From: Pseudaminobacter soli (ex Zhang et al. 2022)
GTDB lineage: Bacteria; Pseudomonadota; Alphaproteobacteria; Rhizobiales; Rhizobiaceae
Length of the DNA: 64,000 nucleotides
Direction of reading: 5' to 3'
Assembly (NCBI RefSeq): GCF_014595955.1
Contig: NZ_JABVCF010000012.1
Location: 169,557-233,556 of the forward strand
The position numbers and the translations under genes are program-made. Below the pieces are notes generated by a model. The model was not told the origin of the DNA and searched no databases. It saw only the letters and a list, made by a program, of their open reading frames with translations. Positions within the stretch are counted from its first letter, which is position 1. Each line of letters begins with the position of its first letter. Of this stretch, positions 7,941 through 18,619 are shown piece by piece.

Positions 7941-8771
7941 TTGGAAATCCTGTCCGACCCCTCCACCCTCTCCGCACTTATCACCGCCCTCGCGGTCGCC
8001 GGTGCGGCGATCGGCTTCCTCGCGGGCCTGTTTGGCGTTGGCGGGGGCGCCATCTCGGTACCGATCTTCTACGAGATCTTCGGCGTTCTGGGCTACAAGC
8101 CGGAGGTCGCGATGCCGCTTGCCGTCGGCACCTCGCTCGCCGTCATCGTGCCCACCTCGATCAGTTCGGCGCGCGGGCATTATCTAAAGGGCGCGGTCGA
8201 TATGGCGCTACTGCGCATCTGGGCGGTGCCGGTCCTGATCGGCGTTCTGGTGGGTGCCGCGATCGCGCGCTATGCCGATCCGGCGGTGTTCCAGGCGGTC
8301 TTCATCGGCGTCGCGGGCTTGAACGCCGTCAAGCTGCTGACAGGCGGCAAGGGGTGGCGGCTGCGCGACGAGTTGCCGGAGCGCGGCGTGCTGAGCATCT
8401 ATGGCGCCCTGATCGGCCTCGTCTCTTCGCTGATGGGCATCGGCGGCGGGGCGGTGTCGAACCTCGCCATGACGCTGCATGGCGTGCCGATCCACCGCGC
8501 GGTTTCCACAGCGGCGGGCGTGGGCGTCCTTATCGCGATCCCCGGCACGATCGGCTATATGCTCGCCGGCGCGGGCCGGCCGGACCTGCCGCCCGACGCG
8601 ATCGGATTCGTCTCGCTCGCCACCTTTGCACTGACGATCCCGACATCGCTGCTGACGACGCGCCTCGGCGTTTCGCTCGCACATTCGCTGTCCCGCCGGA
8701 TGCTCGAAACAGCCTTTGGCGTGTTCCTGCTCCTGGTTTGCAGCCGATTTGTCTGGGGCATTGTCAGTTAG
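7941..8771 (+). CDS. TSUP (TauE/SafE) family membrane transporter
   Basis: 276-residue integral membrane protein of the sulfite exporter TauE/SafE family. It shows the internal duplication typical of this family: FLAGLFGVGGGAISVP near residue 32 and SSLMGIGGGAVSNLA near residue 165, each a glycine-rich GxGGG turn between helices. The only plausible start is TTG at 7941 with a weak ribosome site, so the N-terminus is uncertain by a few residues. It follows the dehydrogenase after 69 bases and could be cotranscribed. TSUP proteins near sulfonate importers often export sulfite or sulfoacetate, which fits the SsuABC-like system here; this is inference. Confidence 0.85.
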   Translation: MEILSDPSTLSALITALAVAGAAIGFLAGLFGVGGGAISVPIFYEIFGVLGYKPEVAMPLAVGTSLAVIVPTSISSARGHYLKGAVDMALLRIWAVPVLIGVLVGAAIARYADPAVFQAVFIGVAGLNAVKLLTGGKGWRLRDELPERGVLSIYGALIGLVSSLMGIGGGAVSNLAMTLHGVPIHRAVSTAAGVGVLIAIPGTIGYMLAGAGRPDLPPDAIGFVSLATFALTIPTSLLTTRLGVSLAHSLSRRMLETAFGVFLLLVCSRFVWGIVS

Positions 8772-9323
8772 TCCAGATAGCTGCGCGATCTGCTCCTGCT
8801 CTTTGTTTTGTTCTGTATCGGGGAACACGATCCTTTGGGTCGCGGGAGGAGGTTGTCTGACAAATCGCCGAAGGATTTGTTCGATCGCACCTCCCAGTTC
8901 GACTCGGCGCAGCTTGTTACGTCGAGGCAGTCGGCACCTGAAATGCCTCGAAATGAGGCCTCGTGTAGAGACGATGATCGATGGCCGAGTGATTCGACCC
9001 TGATCCAGGTGTGATTTACGGTCGCGTCTCCATCCCTAGGCAGGTACGAGAAGGCCCACGGCCTCGGCTCACAGGAAGCCCGCTTCTGAAGCGGCCAGGC
9101 ATGGTCGCGCTACACCTGGATGGACCGTCCCGATAAGAGTTACGTCGTGATTTTTCGACGATCTCAGGCGCTTTGCACGCGATACCGAGTTTCACCTCAA
9201 ACTACGCCAGAAACTCAATAAGAGAAACGCGCGCGTCGAGTGCCCCAAGTGTTTGGTTTCCAACCGCAGAGACCGACTGGCCTTTCAAGGCCTTAACACA
9301 ATTTCACGGACACGATCCGGTTT
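8772..9323. other. 552-base non-coding region before tRNA-Ala
   Basis: No protein gene is convincing here. ACAAATC at 8860-8866 is followed by its complement GATTTGT at 8873-8879, a small hairpin. The main feature is the structured segment 9003-9121 listed separately. CGTCG and CGACG flank a short T-rich loop near 9144-9162. I cannot name any element. Confidence 0.4.
9003..9121. ncRNA. Candidate structured RNA bounded by a 10-bp inverted repeat
   Basis: ATCCAGGTGT at 9003-9012 pairs perfectly with ACACCTGGAT at 9112-9121. The enclosed ~100 bases can form smaller hairpins, for example CCGCT/AGCGG around 9080-9094 and GGCC/GGCC around 9052-9062. The segment lies in a gene-free gap and has no plausible reading frame. 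It matches none of the bacterial RNAs whose motifs I know (SRP RNA, tmRNA, 6S, common riboswitches), and strand and function are undetermined. Confidence 0.3.
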
Positions 9324-9399
9324 TGGTGGAGCCAAGCGGGATCGAACCGCTGACCTCCTGCATGCCATGCAGGCGCTCTCCCAGCTGAGCTATGGCCCC
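9324..9399 (-). tRNA. tRNA-Ala (anticodon GGC)
   Basis: 76-base cloverleaf on the minus strand. The acceptor stem is GGGGCCA with UGGCUCC, allowing a G-U pair, and the CCA end is encoded. The D-arm is GCUC..GAGC, the anticodon stem CCUGC/GCAGG encloses loop AUGGCAU (anticodon GGC, reading GCC alanine codons), and the T-arm contains GGUUCGAUCCC. No integrase is adjacent. Confidence 0.97.
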
Positions 9400-9545
9400 A
9401 TCACCGGCGGAAGCCGGCGCCCTGGCGGGCGATGCAGACGACCCCGAAGGACCGTCGCTGTGAGGCGGCTTCTAGCGCCGCCTCTTCACAAGATCAAGCC
9501 TCTCGTGAGGCAATTCTCACAGCTGCTTCGACGCGGCCGCGAAAG

Positions 9546-9923
9546 TCATCCTTCGTCGTCCTCACCGACGCCGATGATGCCGGAAACGTCGTCTCCGTCC
9601 TCTTCCTCGTCCTCAAGGAAGACATCCTCTTCGTCGTCGCCGAGATCCACGTCGTCGTCGCCGAGGTCCGGCAGATCGTCGCCGCCGCCCTTCGTCTCCT
9701 CATCCGCATCCTCGAGCGAAACCACGTCCGGAGCCTCGTCGTCGGTCTCGTGCTCGTGCTCGTCGTGCTCCTCTTCGTCCATCGACTTGGAGTTGGTCTC
9801 GAAATAGGAGCGGGGATACGACTTGCCCGTATACGGCGAGACGATCGGGTCCTTGTTGAGGTCGTAGAATTTGCGGCCCGTTTCCGGGTCGATCCGCTTG
9901 GTACCGAGTTCCTCTTTTGCCAC
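9546..9923 (-). CDS. FYDLN-acid domain protein (TIGR02300 family)
   Basis: 125-residue cytoplasmic protein found next to aroA in many rhizobia. The conserved N-terminal block reads KRIDPETGRKFYDLNKDP and is followed by SPYTGKSYP. Everything after residue ~47 is extremely acidic, with long runs of Asp and Glu. No function is established for the family. It is divergent from aroA with about 200 bases between the two starts. The acidic tail has strongly biased composition but is normal for the family, not a sign of error. Confidence 0.9.
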   Translation of the reverse strand: MAKEELGTKRIDPETGRKFYDLNKDPIVSPYTGKSYPRSYFETNSKSMDEEEHDEHEHETDDEAPDVVSLEDADEETKGGGDDLPDLGDDDVDLGDDEEDVFLEDEEEDGDDVSGIIGVGEDDEG

Positions 9924-9991
9924 GTCTTAGCCTCGTCCTGAAAGAACGGTCCCCTTAACGGCAGTTTACCGCAGTTGTCAAAGCGAAATAG

Positions 9992-11473
<1,482 letters not shown>

Positions 11474-11566
11474 CCAAGGAAGTTGCTCGAGCGATCGACG
11501 GGCGTGCCGCGCGCAAGCGTTCGTCGAGGGTTGCGCGAAACGCCTTTCTCCTGTTCAAGCAGCAAC

Positions 11567-12217
11567 ATGCCGCTACCCCTCCTCATCGCCATCGACGGAC
11601 CTGCCGCCTCCGGCAAGGGCACACTCGCACGCCGCCTGGCCGACTACTTTCACCTCGCCCACCTCGACACCGGCCTGACCTATCGTGCCGTTGCACATGA
11701 GATGCTGCGGCGCGGCTGGCCGCTGGATGACGCCGAGCATGCCGTCGACGCAGCGGGTCAGGTGGATCTCACCGCGCTCGACAAGCACGCGCTGTCCGCC
11801 CACGCGGTCGCCGACGCCGCGTCGAAGGTGGCGGTGATACCGGAGGTCAGGCGCGTGCTGGTCGACAAGCAGCGCGCCTTTGCCGCGCAGGAAGGCGGCG
11901 CGGTGATCGACGGGCGCGACATCGGCACGGTCGTCTGCCCGGACGCGGAGGTGAAGCTGTTCGTCACGGCGAGCGCCGAGGTGCGGGCCGGGCGAAGGTT
12001 GCGCGACATCGAGAGCCGCGGCGGCCACGCCGAGTTGGACGAGATCCTCGACGACATCCGGCGGCGCGACGAGCGCGACATGGGCCGCGCCGACTCACCG
12101 CTGCGGCCCGCCACCGACGCGCACTTGCTCGACACCTCGGAAATGTCTATAGAAGCCGCGTTTCAGGCGGCTAGGGCCATCGTGGACGATGCCCTTGCCA
12201 AGCGAAAACAGGCCTAG
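11567..12217 (+). CDS. cmk: (d)CMP kinase
   Basis: 216 residues, normal for cytidylate kinase, which phosphorylates CMP and dCMP with ATP for nucleotide recycling. The P-loop GPAASGKGT sits at residues 10-18, followed by the substrate-binding DTGLTYRA motif (about 36-43) and a [13 protein letters not shown] motif (about 118-130) that contacts the nucleotide. The ATG is chosen because translation from it gives the family's [13 protein letters not shown] opening; a longer in-frame extension to 11483 has no family similarity. Sits between aroA and rpsA, an order shared widely among alphaproteobacteria. Confidence 0.95.
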   Translation: MPLPLLIAIDGPAASGKGTLARRLADYFHLAHLDTGLTYRAVAHEMLRRGWPLDDAEHAVDAAGQVDLTALDKHALSAHAVADAASKVAVIPEVRRVLVDKQRAFAAQEGGAVIDGRDIGTVVCPDAEVKLFVTASAEVRAGRRLRDIESRGGHAELDEILDDIRRRDERDMGRADSPLRPATDAHLLDTSEMSIEAAFQAARAIVDDALAKRKQA

Positions 12218-12417
12218 GCCAGGCGCTCCGGATTTTCCGCGTTGCGGACCTTTTGTCCGGGTCGCCAAGACCGATAGCCCGTAAACCCGCCTGCCCGCAT
12301 TCTCTTGCGCCGATCGCCGCGATCAAGCGGCACCAGGGCTTCCGCCCGGACTGTCGGCAGGTATTTGCAACACGAACCCGAGGCGCTGCTCCGGACACGG
12401 AGCTTCCAGGAGAAACA

Positions 12418-14115
12418 ATGTCCCAATCCAATCCAACCCGCGACGATTTCGCGTCCATGCTCGAAGAGTCCTTCACGGACGGACATTCGGGCGAGGGACA
12501 GGTCGTTCGCGGCATCGTTACGGCCATCGAAAAGGACATGGCCATCATCGACGTCGGCCTGAAGGTCGAGGGCCGCGTCCCGCTGAAGGAATTCGGCGCC
12601 AAGGCCAAGGACGGCCAGCTCAACATCGGCGACCGCGTCGAAGTCTATGTCGAGCGCATCGAGAATGCGCTGGGCGAGGCCATGCTGTCGCGCGACAAGG
12701 CCCGCCGTGAGGAGAGCTGGGTCAAGCTCGAAGAGAAGTTCAACCGCGGCGAGCGCGTCGAAGGCGTCATCTTCAACCAGGTCAAGGGCGGCTTCACCGT
12801 CGATCTGGACGGCGCCGTGGCCTTCCTGCCGCGTTCGCAGGTCGACATCCGGCCGATCCGCGACGTCACCCCGCTGATGCACACGCCGCAGCCGTTCGAG
12901 ATCCTCAAGATGGATCGCCGCCGCGGCAACATCGTCGTGTCGCGCCGCACCGTGCTCGAGGAGAGCCGCGCCGAGCAGCGTTCCGAGATCGTCCAGAACC
13001 TCGAAGAGGGTCAGGTGGTCGAGGGCGTGGTCAAGAACATCACCGACTACGGTGCGTTCGTCGACCTCGGCGGCATCGACGGCCTGCTGCACGTCACCGA
13101 CATGGCGTGGCGTCGTGTCAACCATCCGACCGAGATCCTCAACATCGGCCAGACGGTCAAGGTGCAGATCATCCGCATCAACCAGGAAACCCACCGCATC
13201 TCGCTCGGCATGAAGCAGCTCGAGAGCGATCCCTGGAACGACATCGGCACCAAGTTCCCTATCGGCAAGAAGATCACCGGCACGGTCACCAACATCACCG
13301 ACTACGGCGCCTTCGTGGAGCTGGAGCCGGGCATCGAGGGCCTCATCCACGTTTCGGAAATGTCGTGGACCAAGAAGAACGTCCATCCCGGCAAGATCCT
13401 GTCCACCTCGCAGCAGGTCGACGTGGTGGTGCTGGAGGTCGATCCGTCCAAGCGCCGCATCTCGCTCGGCCTCAAGCAGACGCTCGAGAACCCGTGGCAG
13501 GCTTTCGCCCGCAACCATCCGGTCGGTGCGGAAGTCGAGGGCGAGGTCAAGAACAAGACCGAGTTCGGCCTGTTCATCGGCCTCGAGGGCGATGTCGACG
13601 GCATGGTCCACCTCTCCGACCTCGACTGGACGCGTCCGGGCGAGCAGGTCATCGAGGAGTACCAGCGCGGCCAGATGGTGAAGGCGCAGGTGCTCGACGT
13701 CGATGTCGACAAGGAGCGCATCTCGCTCGGCATCAAGCAGATGCAGCGCAGCGCGGCGAGCGCCGGCGAGGCTGCAGGCGATCTGCGCAAGAACGCGGTC
13801 GTCACCTGCGAAGTCCTCGCCGTCAAGGACGGCGGCCTCGATGTTCGCCTGGTCGAAAGCGGCCTGGAGAGCTTCATCCGCCGCTCCGACCTGTCGCGCG
13901 ACCGTGACGAGCAGCGTCCTGAGCGCTTCGCCGTCGGCCAGAAGCTCGATGCCCGCGTGATCGCCTACGACAAGAAGGCGCGCAAGGTGCAGGTCTCGAT
14001 CAAGGCGCTCGAGATCGCCGAGGAGAAGGAGGCCGTCGCACAGTACGGTTCGACCGACTCCGGCGCCTCGCTCGGCGACATCCTGGGCGCCGCCCTCAAG
14101 GGCCGCGGCAACTAA
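12418..14115 (+). CDS. rpsA: 30S ribosomal protein S1
   Basis: 565 residues. S1 binds mRNA on the 30S subunit and helps unfold and dock leaders. Six S1 RNA-binding repeats are recognisable, starting near residues 27, 110, 197, 282, 369 and 458. Repeats 3 and 4 share the strongly conserved [22 protein letters not shown] core, and repeat 6 is the most divergent, as usual. The ATG is preceded by AGGAGA at good spacing; an in-frame upstream stretch from 12253 is not conserved. A 200-base untranslated gap separates it from cmk, and a strong terminator follows. Confidence 0.97.
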   Translation: MSQSNPTRDDFASMLEESFTDGHSGEGQVVRGIVTAIEKDMAIIDVGLKVEGRVPLKEFGAKAKDGQLNIGDRVEVYVERIENALGEAMLSRDKARREESWVKLEEKFNRGERVEGVIFNQVKGGFTVDLDGAVAFLPRSQVDIRPIRDVTPLMHTPQPFEILKMDRRRGNIVVSRRTVLEESRAEQRSEIVQNLEEGQVVEGVVKNITDYGAFVDLGGIDGLLHVTDMAWRRVNHPTEILNIGQTVKVQIIRINQETHRISLGMKQLESDPWNDIGTKFPIGKKITGTVTNITDYGAFVELEPGIEGLIHVSEMSWTKKNVHPGKILSTSQQVDVVVLEVDPSKRRISLGLKQTLENPWQAFARNHPVGAEVEGEVKNKTEFGLFIGLEGDVDGMVHLSDLDWTRPGEQVIEEYQRGQMVKAQVLDVDVDKERISLGIKQMQRSAASAGEAAGDLRKNAVVTCEVLAVKDGGLDVRLVESGLESFIRRSDLSRDRDEQRPERFAVGQKLDARVIAYDKKARKVQVSIKALEIAEEKEAVAQYGSTDSGASLGDILGAALKGRGN

Positions 14116-14138
14116 GCCGATCCGCCAACGCAATGACG

Positions 14139-14176
14139 AAGCCCCGCCGGAGCGATCCGGCGGGGCTTTTTCTTTT
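14139..14176 (+). terminator. Rho-independent terminator of rpsA
   Basis: Perfect 12-bp stem, AAGCCCCGCCGG at 14139-14150 and CCGGCGGGGCTT at 14157-14168, around a six-base loop, followed by a T-rich tract. It lies 24 bases after the rpsA stop codon and is oriented to end the aroA-cmk-rpsA transcript. Confidence 0.93.
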
Positions 14177-14344
14177 GGGCGGCAGGAGTCAAACTGCTCT
14201 TCGCGACGAACGTCTCAGATGGGTGGAATCCGGACCGCCAGCTTCTGGACCAGAACGCGTAAGAGCGGTCGTTCCTTAAACTGCGGATTAGGGCCGTCTG
14301 CTAACCGCCAGTCAGCGGTGATTTCCATCTGGCGAGTCACGAGA

Positions 14345-14875
<531 letters not shown>

Positions 14876-14925
14876 ACCCACTTCCTCTCCTCACATTGCA
14901 CATTCGCGCGCTTGTGATTGCATTA

Positions 14926-14939
14926 TACAATCGGTTGTA
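14926..14939. promoter_or_regulatory. Candidate operator between the DHFR-like and HxlR genes
   Basis: TACAA and TTGTA (14926-14930, 14935-14939) form a short dyad around TCGG in the 110-base divergent promoter gap. HxlR-family regulators often bind AT-rich dyads of this size next to their own gene. The dyad is seen directly; the regulator assignment is by position only. Confidence 0.45.
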
Positions 14940-14985
14940 AGCTAGATCGACTGGTTTTATATCGCAATTGGTTTTTGGAGTGCGC

Positions 14986-15477
14986 ATGAACGCCCCACGT
15001 TCGGGCTGCCCGATCAATCTGACTCTCGAGGCGCTGGGGGATCGCTGGAGCCTGATCGTTATCCGCGACCTGATGTTCGGCAACCGCCGTCACTTCCGCG
15101 AGTTGCTGACCCGTTCGGAGGAGCGGATAGCCTCGAACATTCTAGCCAACCGGCTGAAGCGCCTGGAGAAAGCCGGATTGGTATCCCGTCGCGACGATCC
15201 CAGCCACAAGCAGAAGGTCATTTACAGCCTGACCGAAGCATCCATCGATCTGGTGCCCTTGCTGGCCCACATGGGCGGTTGGGGCCTGCGTCACACACCC
15301 GCGTCGAAAGAGCTCTCCGTACGCGCGAAAATCCTTGAGGACGGAGGCCCGAAGCTGTGGTCCGAGTTCATGGAGGAACTGCGGCACCTCCACCTGGGGG
15401 CGCCGGCGCCCAGGGAGTCGGTCTTCTCCAGGCTGCAGTCGGCCTACGAAGCCGCCATTGCAAAGGCGCCGGTCTGA
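14986..15477 (+). CDS. HxlR-family transcriptional regulator
   Basis: 163 residues with a single winged-helix domain. The family opening is intact: CPINLTLEALGDRWSLIVIRDL, with the CP..L..LGDRW..LI hallmark beginning at Cys9, and NRLKRLEKAGLVSRR forming the recognition helix and wing. Many HxlR proteins sense electrophiles or aldehydes through the conserved Cys near the N-terminus. The ATG follows TTGGAG at good spacing; a TTG six codons upstream is weaker. It is divergent from the DHFR-like gene and probably regulates it and itself. Confidence 0.92.
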   Translation: MNAPRSGCPINLTLEALGDRWSLIVIRDLMFGNRRHFRELLTRSEERIASNILANRLKRLEKAGLVSRRDDPSHKQKVIYSLTEASIDLVPLLAHMGGWGLRHTPASKELSVRAKILEDGGPKLWSEFMEELRHLHLGAPAPRESVFSRLQSAYEAAIAKAPV

Positions 15478-15670
15478 GCGAAACGACAGGCACTTGTGTC
15501 GCTTAGGCTGCCCGACGTACCTTAGCCTCAGCCGCATCGGCACATGCGACGCGAGCCCAAGGGATCAACCTCTTTCTTTCGGCACTGCCGGGGAACCGAA
15601 GCCTTGTTCTGGCGTTCCCTACACGACCGGCGGCGACGCCGTCGGATGAGAACAACCCAGGAGATGCGCG

Positions 15671-15868
15671 ATGAATTGGAACCAGGTGGAAGGCAATTGG
15701 GAGCAGTTCAAGGGCAAGGTGCAGCAGCAGTGGGGCAAGCTCACCAACGACGACCTTGACGTGATCAGAGGTAACCGCAAGGAACTCGCAGGCCGTCTGC
15801 AGGAGCGCTATGGACAGGCGCAGGACGCTGCAGAGCGGGACATCGACGACTGGCTCTCCCGCCACTGA
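15671..15868 (+). CDS. CsbD-family stress protein
   Basis: 65 residues. The N-terminal MNWNQVEGNWEQFKGKVQQQ block and the later LAGRLQERYGQAQDAAE are diagnostic of CsbD/YjbJ proteins, small hydrophilic proteins induced by stationary phase, osmotic or membrane stress. Biochemical role unknown. A clear AGGAGATG site precedes the ATG, and a strong terminator follows within 30 bases, so it is likely monocistronic. Confidence 0.93.
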   Translation: MNWNQVEGNWEQFKGKVQQQWGKLTNDDLDVIRGNRKELAGRLQERYGQAQDAAERDIDDWLSRH

Positions 15869-15897
15869 TTTCTCAGACCACCCCTCCAGTACAGCTT

Positions 15898-15929
15898 GCC
15901 CGCCGGTTTTCCGGCGGGCTTTTTCTTTT
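15898..15929 (+). terminator. Rho-independent terminator of the CsbD gene
   Basis: Perfect 9-bp stem, GCCCGCCGG at 15898-15906 and CCGGCGGGC at 15911-15919, with a TTTT loop and a T-rich tail. It also stands between the CsbD gene and the convergent end of the proline-racemase-family gene. Confidence 0.92.
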
Positions 15930-15956
15930 CCCTTGGGAAAGGCTGACCGCCTGCCT

Positions 15957-17003
15957 TTACCGCAGCAGAAAACCGGAGCCGAGCGGATCGCCGGCCTCGA
16001 CCGAAAAGCGGGAACGACCGGAGTAATAGGCGTGGCCGCCGACCTCGATACGAACGGCGTCGAACCACCCTGCCCTCTCGGCAAAAGTGGCCTTTGCGGA
16101 AAACACCGCGCCAGTCAGGCTCTCGAAGCGGCGTGTCTCGCCGAGCCCGACCTGACCGCGTGCGACCTGCACTGCCATGCGAGCCGATACCCCGCTGCCG
16201 GTGGGGCTGCGGTCCACCTCGCGGTCAGCGAAGACGCAGAGATTCCGGCTCGGCCGGTCGCGGCCGTCCCCGCCGTCGGTCAGGATCGTACCATACAGGA
16301 AGGCCAGATCGGGATCGTCGGGATGCTCGAGCTTCAGCTCGGCCGAAAGAGCCCTTGTGATGCGGTCGGCGATCTCGACGAGTTGCGCGAGTGGCGAATG
16401 CTCGAGGTCGAGGCAGAGCGAAGCGGTATCGACCAGGGCATAAAAGGCGCCGCCATAGGCGATGTCGAATCTCACCCTTCCCAGGCCCTCAATCTCCAGA
16501 TCCTGATCGAGGGCGACGGCAAAGGACGGAACGCTCTCGAAGGAGACGGCGCCGCTGACGAAACCCTTTTCCGTCTCCCTCACATCCACCTTCACCCGCA
16601 CGAGGCCGCATGGGCACTGGATGGCGAGATCCGTCACCGGAGTTTTGGGCTCCACCAACCCGTGATCCACAGCGTAGCGGCCGAGCGCGATGGTCGCGTG
16701 GCCGCACATGGTCGAATAGCCTTCATTGTGGATGAACAGCACGGCGAGGTCGGCCCCGGGCAGGTCGGGCTCGACGGGGATCACGCCATACATGTCGAAA
16801 TGGCCGCGCGGCTCGTAGATCAGGAGCTTTCGCAGGTGATCCAGCCGCTCGCGCGCATAGCGGCGCTTGTCGAGAATGGTCGCCCCGGGGATCTGCGGAT
16901 AGCCGGAGACGACAATGCGCACCGGCTCGCCGCCGGTGTGCATCTCGACGGTCTCGATCTCAGCCTCGAATGCGGCTTCCCCGCCCCTTCTTAGCTCGAC
17001 CAT
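15957..17003 (-). CDS. Trans-3-hydroxy-L-proline dehydratase (proline racemase family)
   Basis: 348-residue member of the proline racemase superfamily. The first catalytic residue is Cys100 in STMCGHATIALGRY. The position of the second catalytic cysteine is Thr268 in DRSPTGSG. In this superfamily a Cys/Cys pair marks racemases and epimerases, while Cys/Thr marks trans-3-hydroxy-L-proline dehydratases, which yield delta-1-pyrroline-2-carboxylate. Its start follows an AGGAG site and lies 22 bases after the ThDP enzyme gene. A candidate pyrroline-2-carboxylate reductase is in the divergent operon at 22973-23980, supporting the assignment. Confidence 0.86.
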   Translation of the reverse strand: MVELRRGGEAAFEAEIETVEMHTGGEPVRIVVSGYPQIPGATILDKRRYARERLDHLRKLLIYEPRGHFDMYGVIPVEPDLPGADLAVLFIHNEGYSTMCGHATIALGRYAVDHGLVEPKTPVTDLAIQCPCGLVRVKVDVRETEKGFVSGAVSFESVPSFAVALDQDLEIEGLGRVRFDIAYGGAFYALVDTASLCLDLEHSPLAQLVEIADRITRALSAELKLEHPDDPDLAFLYGTILTDGGDGRDRPSRNLCVFADREVDRSPTGSGVSARMAVQVARGQVGLGETRRFESLTGAVFSAKATFAERAGWFDAVRIEVGGHAYYSGRSRFSVEAGDPLGSGFLLR

Positions 17004-17025
17004 ATTAATTGCAACTCCTGTCAGC

Positions 17026-18612
17026 CTAGCCGGCTGTGAACTCCACGATCGCCGGTCCGGGCACGGCCTCTCGCAGTGCAGCCTGCAAGTCGTCCAGCCG
17101 GTTCACCGCCGCACAGGGCAGACCATAGGCCTCGGCGATCTTGCCGAAGTCCGGCGGAGCCGGCGAGACGCCGACAGGCTCGACGCCAACCTGCCGCATC
17201 GACAGCTCGATCTCGCCATAGCCCTGGTTGTTATACACCAGGAAGATGACGCGCGCCTTGGTCTCCACCGCCGCGGCAATCTCCGGAAGCGAAAACTGGA
17301 AGCCGCCGTCGCCGGTCAGGCAAACGACCTGTGCGTCCGGCACGGCGAGCGAGGCCCCAATCGCCGCAGGCGGTCCATAGCCCAGCGCACCAAAACCGGT
17401 CGCGGCATTGAACCAGCCGCCCGGACGGTCGTGGTCGTAGTTGAGGTTCGCGGCATAAATGGGCTGCGTCGAATCCCCGACGATGATGGAGTTCGGCAGC
17501 GCATCGCGGATCGCCTCCACCAATTCCAGCTGCGCAGGCATATAGGGGGCCAGGCGGCCGAGCTCGGCCAGTGCGTCCTGCCGTGCCTGCCTGGCCCTCT
17601 CCTGCCCTTGCGAGGTGCCGGAGGGGCGGGCGCGGTCGGAGATCGCGGCAGAGAGTGCGGAGAGCGCGGCCGCCGCATCCGCTTCGATCTTCACCGAAGC
17701 GGGGTGGCGATCGAGTTGCTCGGCATCGATGTCGATGCGCACGAGTTGCTTCGGGATGGCAAAACCGCCGTCACCATACATGTCATAGTCGGTCGGGCCG
17801 AACTCGGTGCCGACCGCAACGACCACATCCGCGCCGTCAATCAGTGCCCGCACCGGTTGCATGCTCGCGCTTGCCGGCACGGCGAGGGGATGCCGGTGCA
17901 GAAGGCCGCGCGCATTGGTGGTGAGCACCACGGGTGCATCCAGCCGTTCGGCGAGGGCCCGCAGCGCCGTCTCGGCGCGAACTGCACCGCCGCCAGCAAG
18001 GATGACCGGCCGAACGGCGCCGGTAATCGCCCGCGCGCCGGCGGCGATGGCCGACGGATCCGGCGCAGGTGGTTCGGGCTGCTCCACCTCCCGGATCGGA
18101 TCGGCGGGAAGGCCCATGACGTCGAGCGGAACCTCGATGTGAACCGGACCAGGCCGCCCCGTCCGGAACAGGGTGAAGGCGCGTTCGATCGCCGGCTGAA
18201 GTTCTGCGGCCTGCTCGACCCGCACCGAGAACAGCGCGACCTTCTCCATCAGCCCGCGCTGGTCCGGCAGTTCATGCAGATGGCCCAGTCCCTTGCCCAG
18301 CGTCGGCCGGGCATTCACGCCCGAGATCACCAGCATCGGGATCGAATCCGCACGCGCCTGCCCCATGGCGGTGATGGCGTTCGTCAGCCCCGGCCCGGTG
18401 ATGACGAAGGCAACGCCGGGCCTCCCGCTGGCGCGGGCGTAACCGTCCGCCATGAAGGCCGCGCCCTGCTCGTGGCGGGGTGTGACGTGGCGGATGCTGG
18501 AGGTCGCCAGACCGCGGTAGAGCTCGACCGTATGGACGCCGGGTATGCCGAACACGGTGTCGACGCCATGGCGTTCAAGGAGCGTTACGATTGCTTCGCC
18601 GATGGTTGTCAT
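17026..18612 (-). CDS. Thiamine-diphosphate enzyme, acetolactate-synthase/2-oxoacid-decarboxylase-like (AruI-like)
   Basis: 528 residues with the three-domain ThDP fold. Glu48 in the RHEQGAAFMADGYA motif is the cofactor-activating glutamate. GFGALGYGPPAAIGA and the ThDP/Mg motif GDGGFQFSLPEIAAAV..NN lie in the C-terminal third. Such proteins next to guanidino-group enzymes in rhizobia are often labelled 5-guanidino-2-oxopentanoate decarboxylase, the step after arginine transamination. No acetolactate-synthase small subunit is nearby, so an anabolic role in branched-chain synthesis is unlikely. It lies between the DDAH-like and hydroxyproline-dehydratase genes, closely spaced. Family sure; substrate inferred. 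Confidence 0.82.
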   Translation of the reverse strand: MTTIGEAIVTLLERHGVDTVFGIPGVHTVELYRGLATSSIRHVTPRHEQGAAFMADGYARASGRPGVAFVITGPGLTNAITAMGQARADSIPMLVISGVNARPTLGKGLGHLHELPDQRGLMEKVALFSVRVEQAAELQPAIERAFTLFRTGRPGPVHIEVPLDVMGLPADPIREVEQPEPPAPDPSAIAAGARAITGAVRPVILAGGGAVRAETALRALAERLDAPVVLTTNARGLLHRHPLAVPASASMQPVRALIDGADVVVAVGTEFGPTDYDMYGDGGFAIPKQLVRIDIDAEQLDRHPASVKIEADAAAALSALSAAISDRARPSGTSQGQERARQARQDALAELGRLAPYMPAQLELVEAIRDALPNSIIVGDSTQPIYAANLNYDHDRPGGWFNAATGFGALGYGPPAAIGASLAVPDAQVVCLTGDGGFQFSLPEIAAAVETKARVIFLVYNNQGYGEIELSMRQVGVEPVGVSPAPPDFGKIAEAYGLPCAAVNRLDDLQAALREAVPGPAIVEFTAG

Positions 18613-18619
18613 CTTTTCC

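Noticed and set aside
6600..8180. 526-codon minus-strand frame opposite the RraA-like, dehydrogenase and TSUP genes
   Set aside because: Antisense to three well-supported genes, with no family similarity.
9068..9098. tRNA-Leu-like anticodon arm on the minus strand
   Set aside because: A CCGC/GCGG stem with a CAG-type loop is present, but no T-arm or acceptor stem can be formed.
9003..9121. 6S RNA or SRP RNA identity for the structured segment
   Set aside because: Length and motifs do not match: no SRP GGAAG core in context, and too short with no clear central bubble for 6S.
12214..14133. 639-codon open frame on the minus strand opposite rpsA
   Set aside because: It mirrors the codon pattern of rpsA in high-GC DNA, has no family features, and rpsA is certain.
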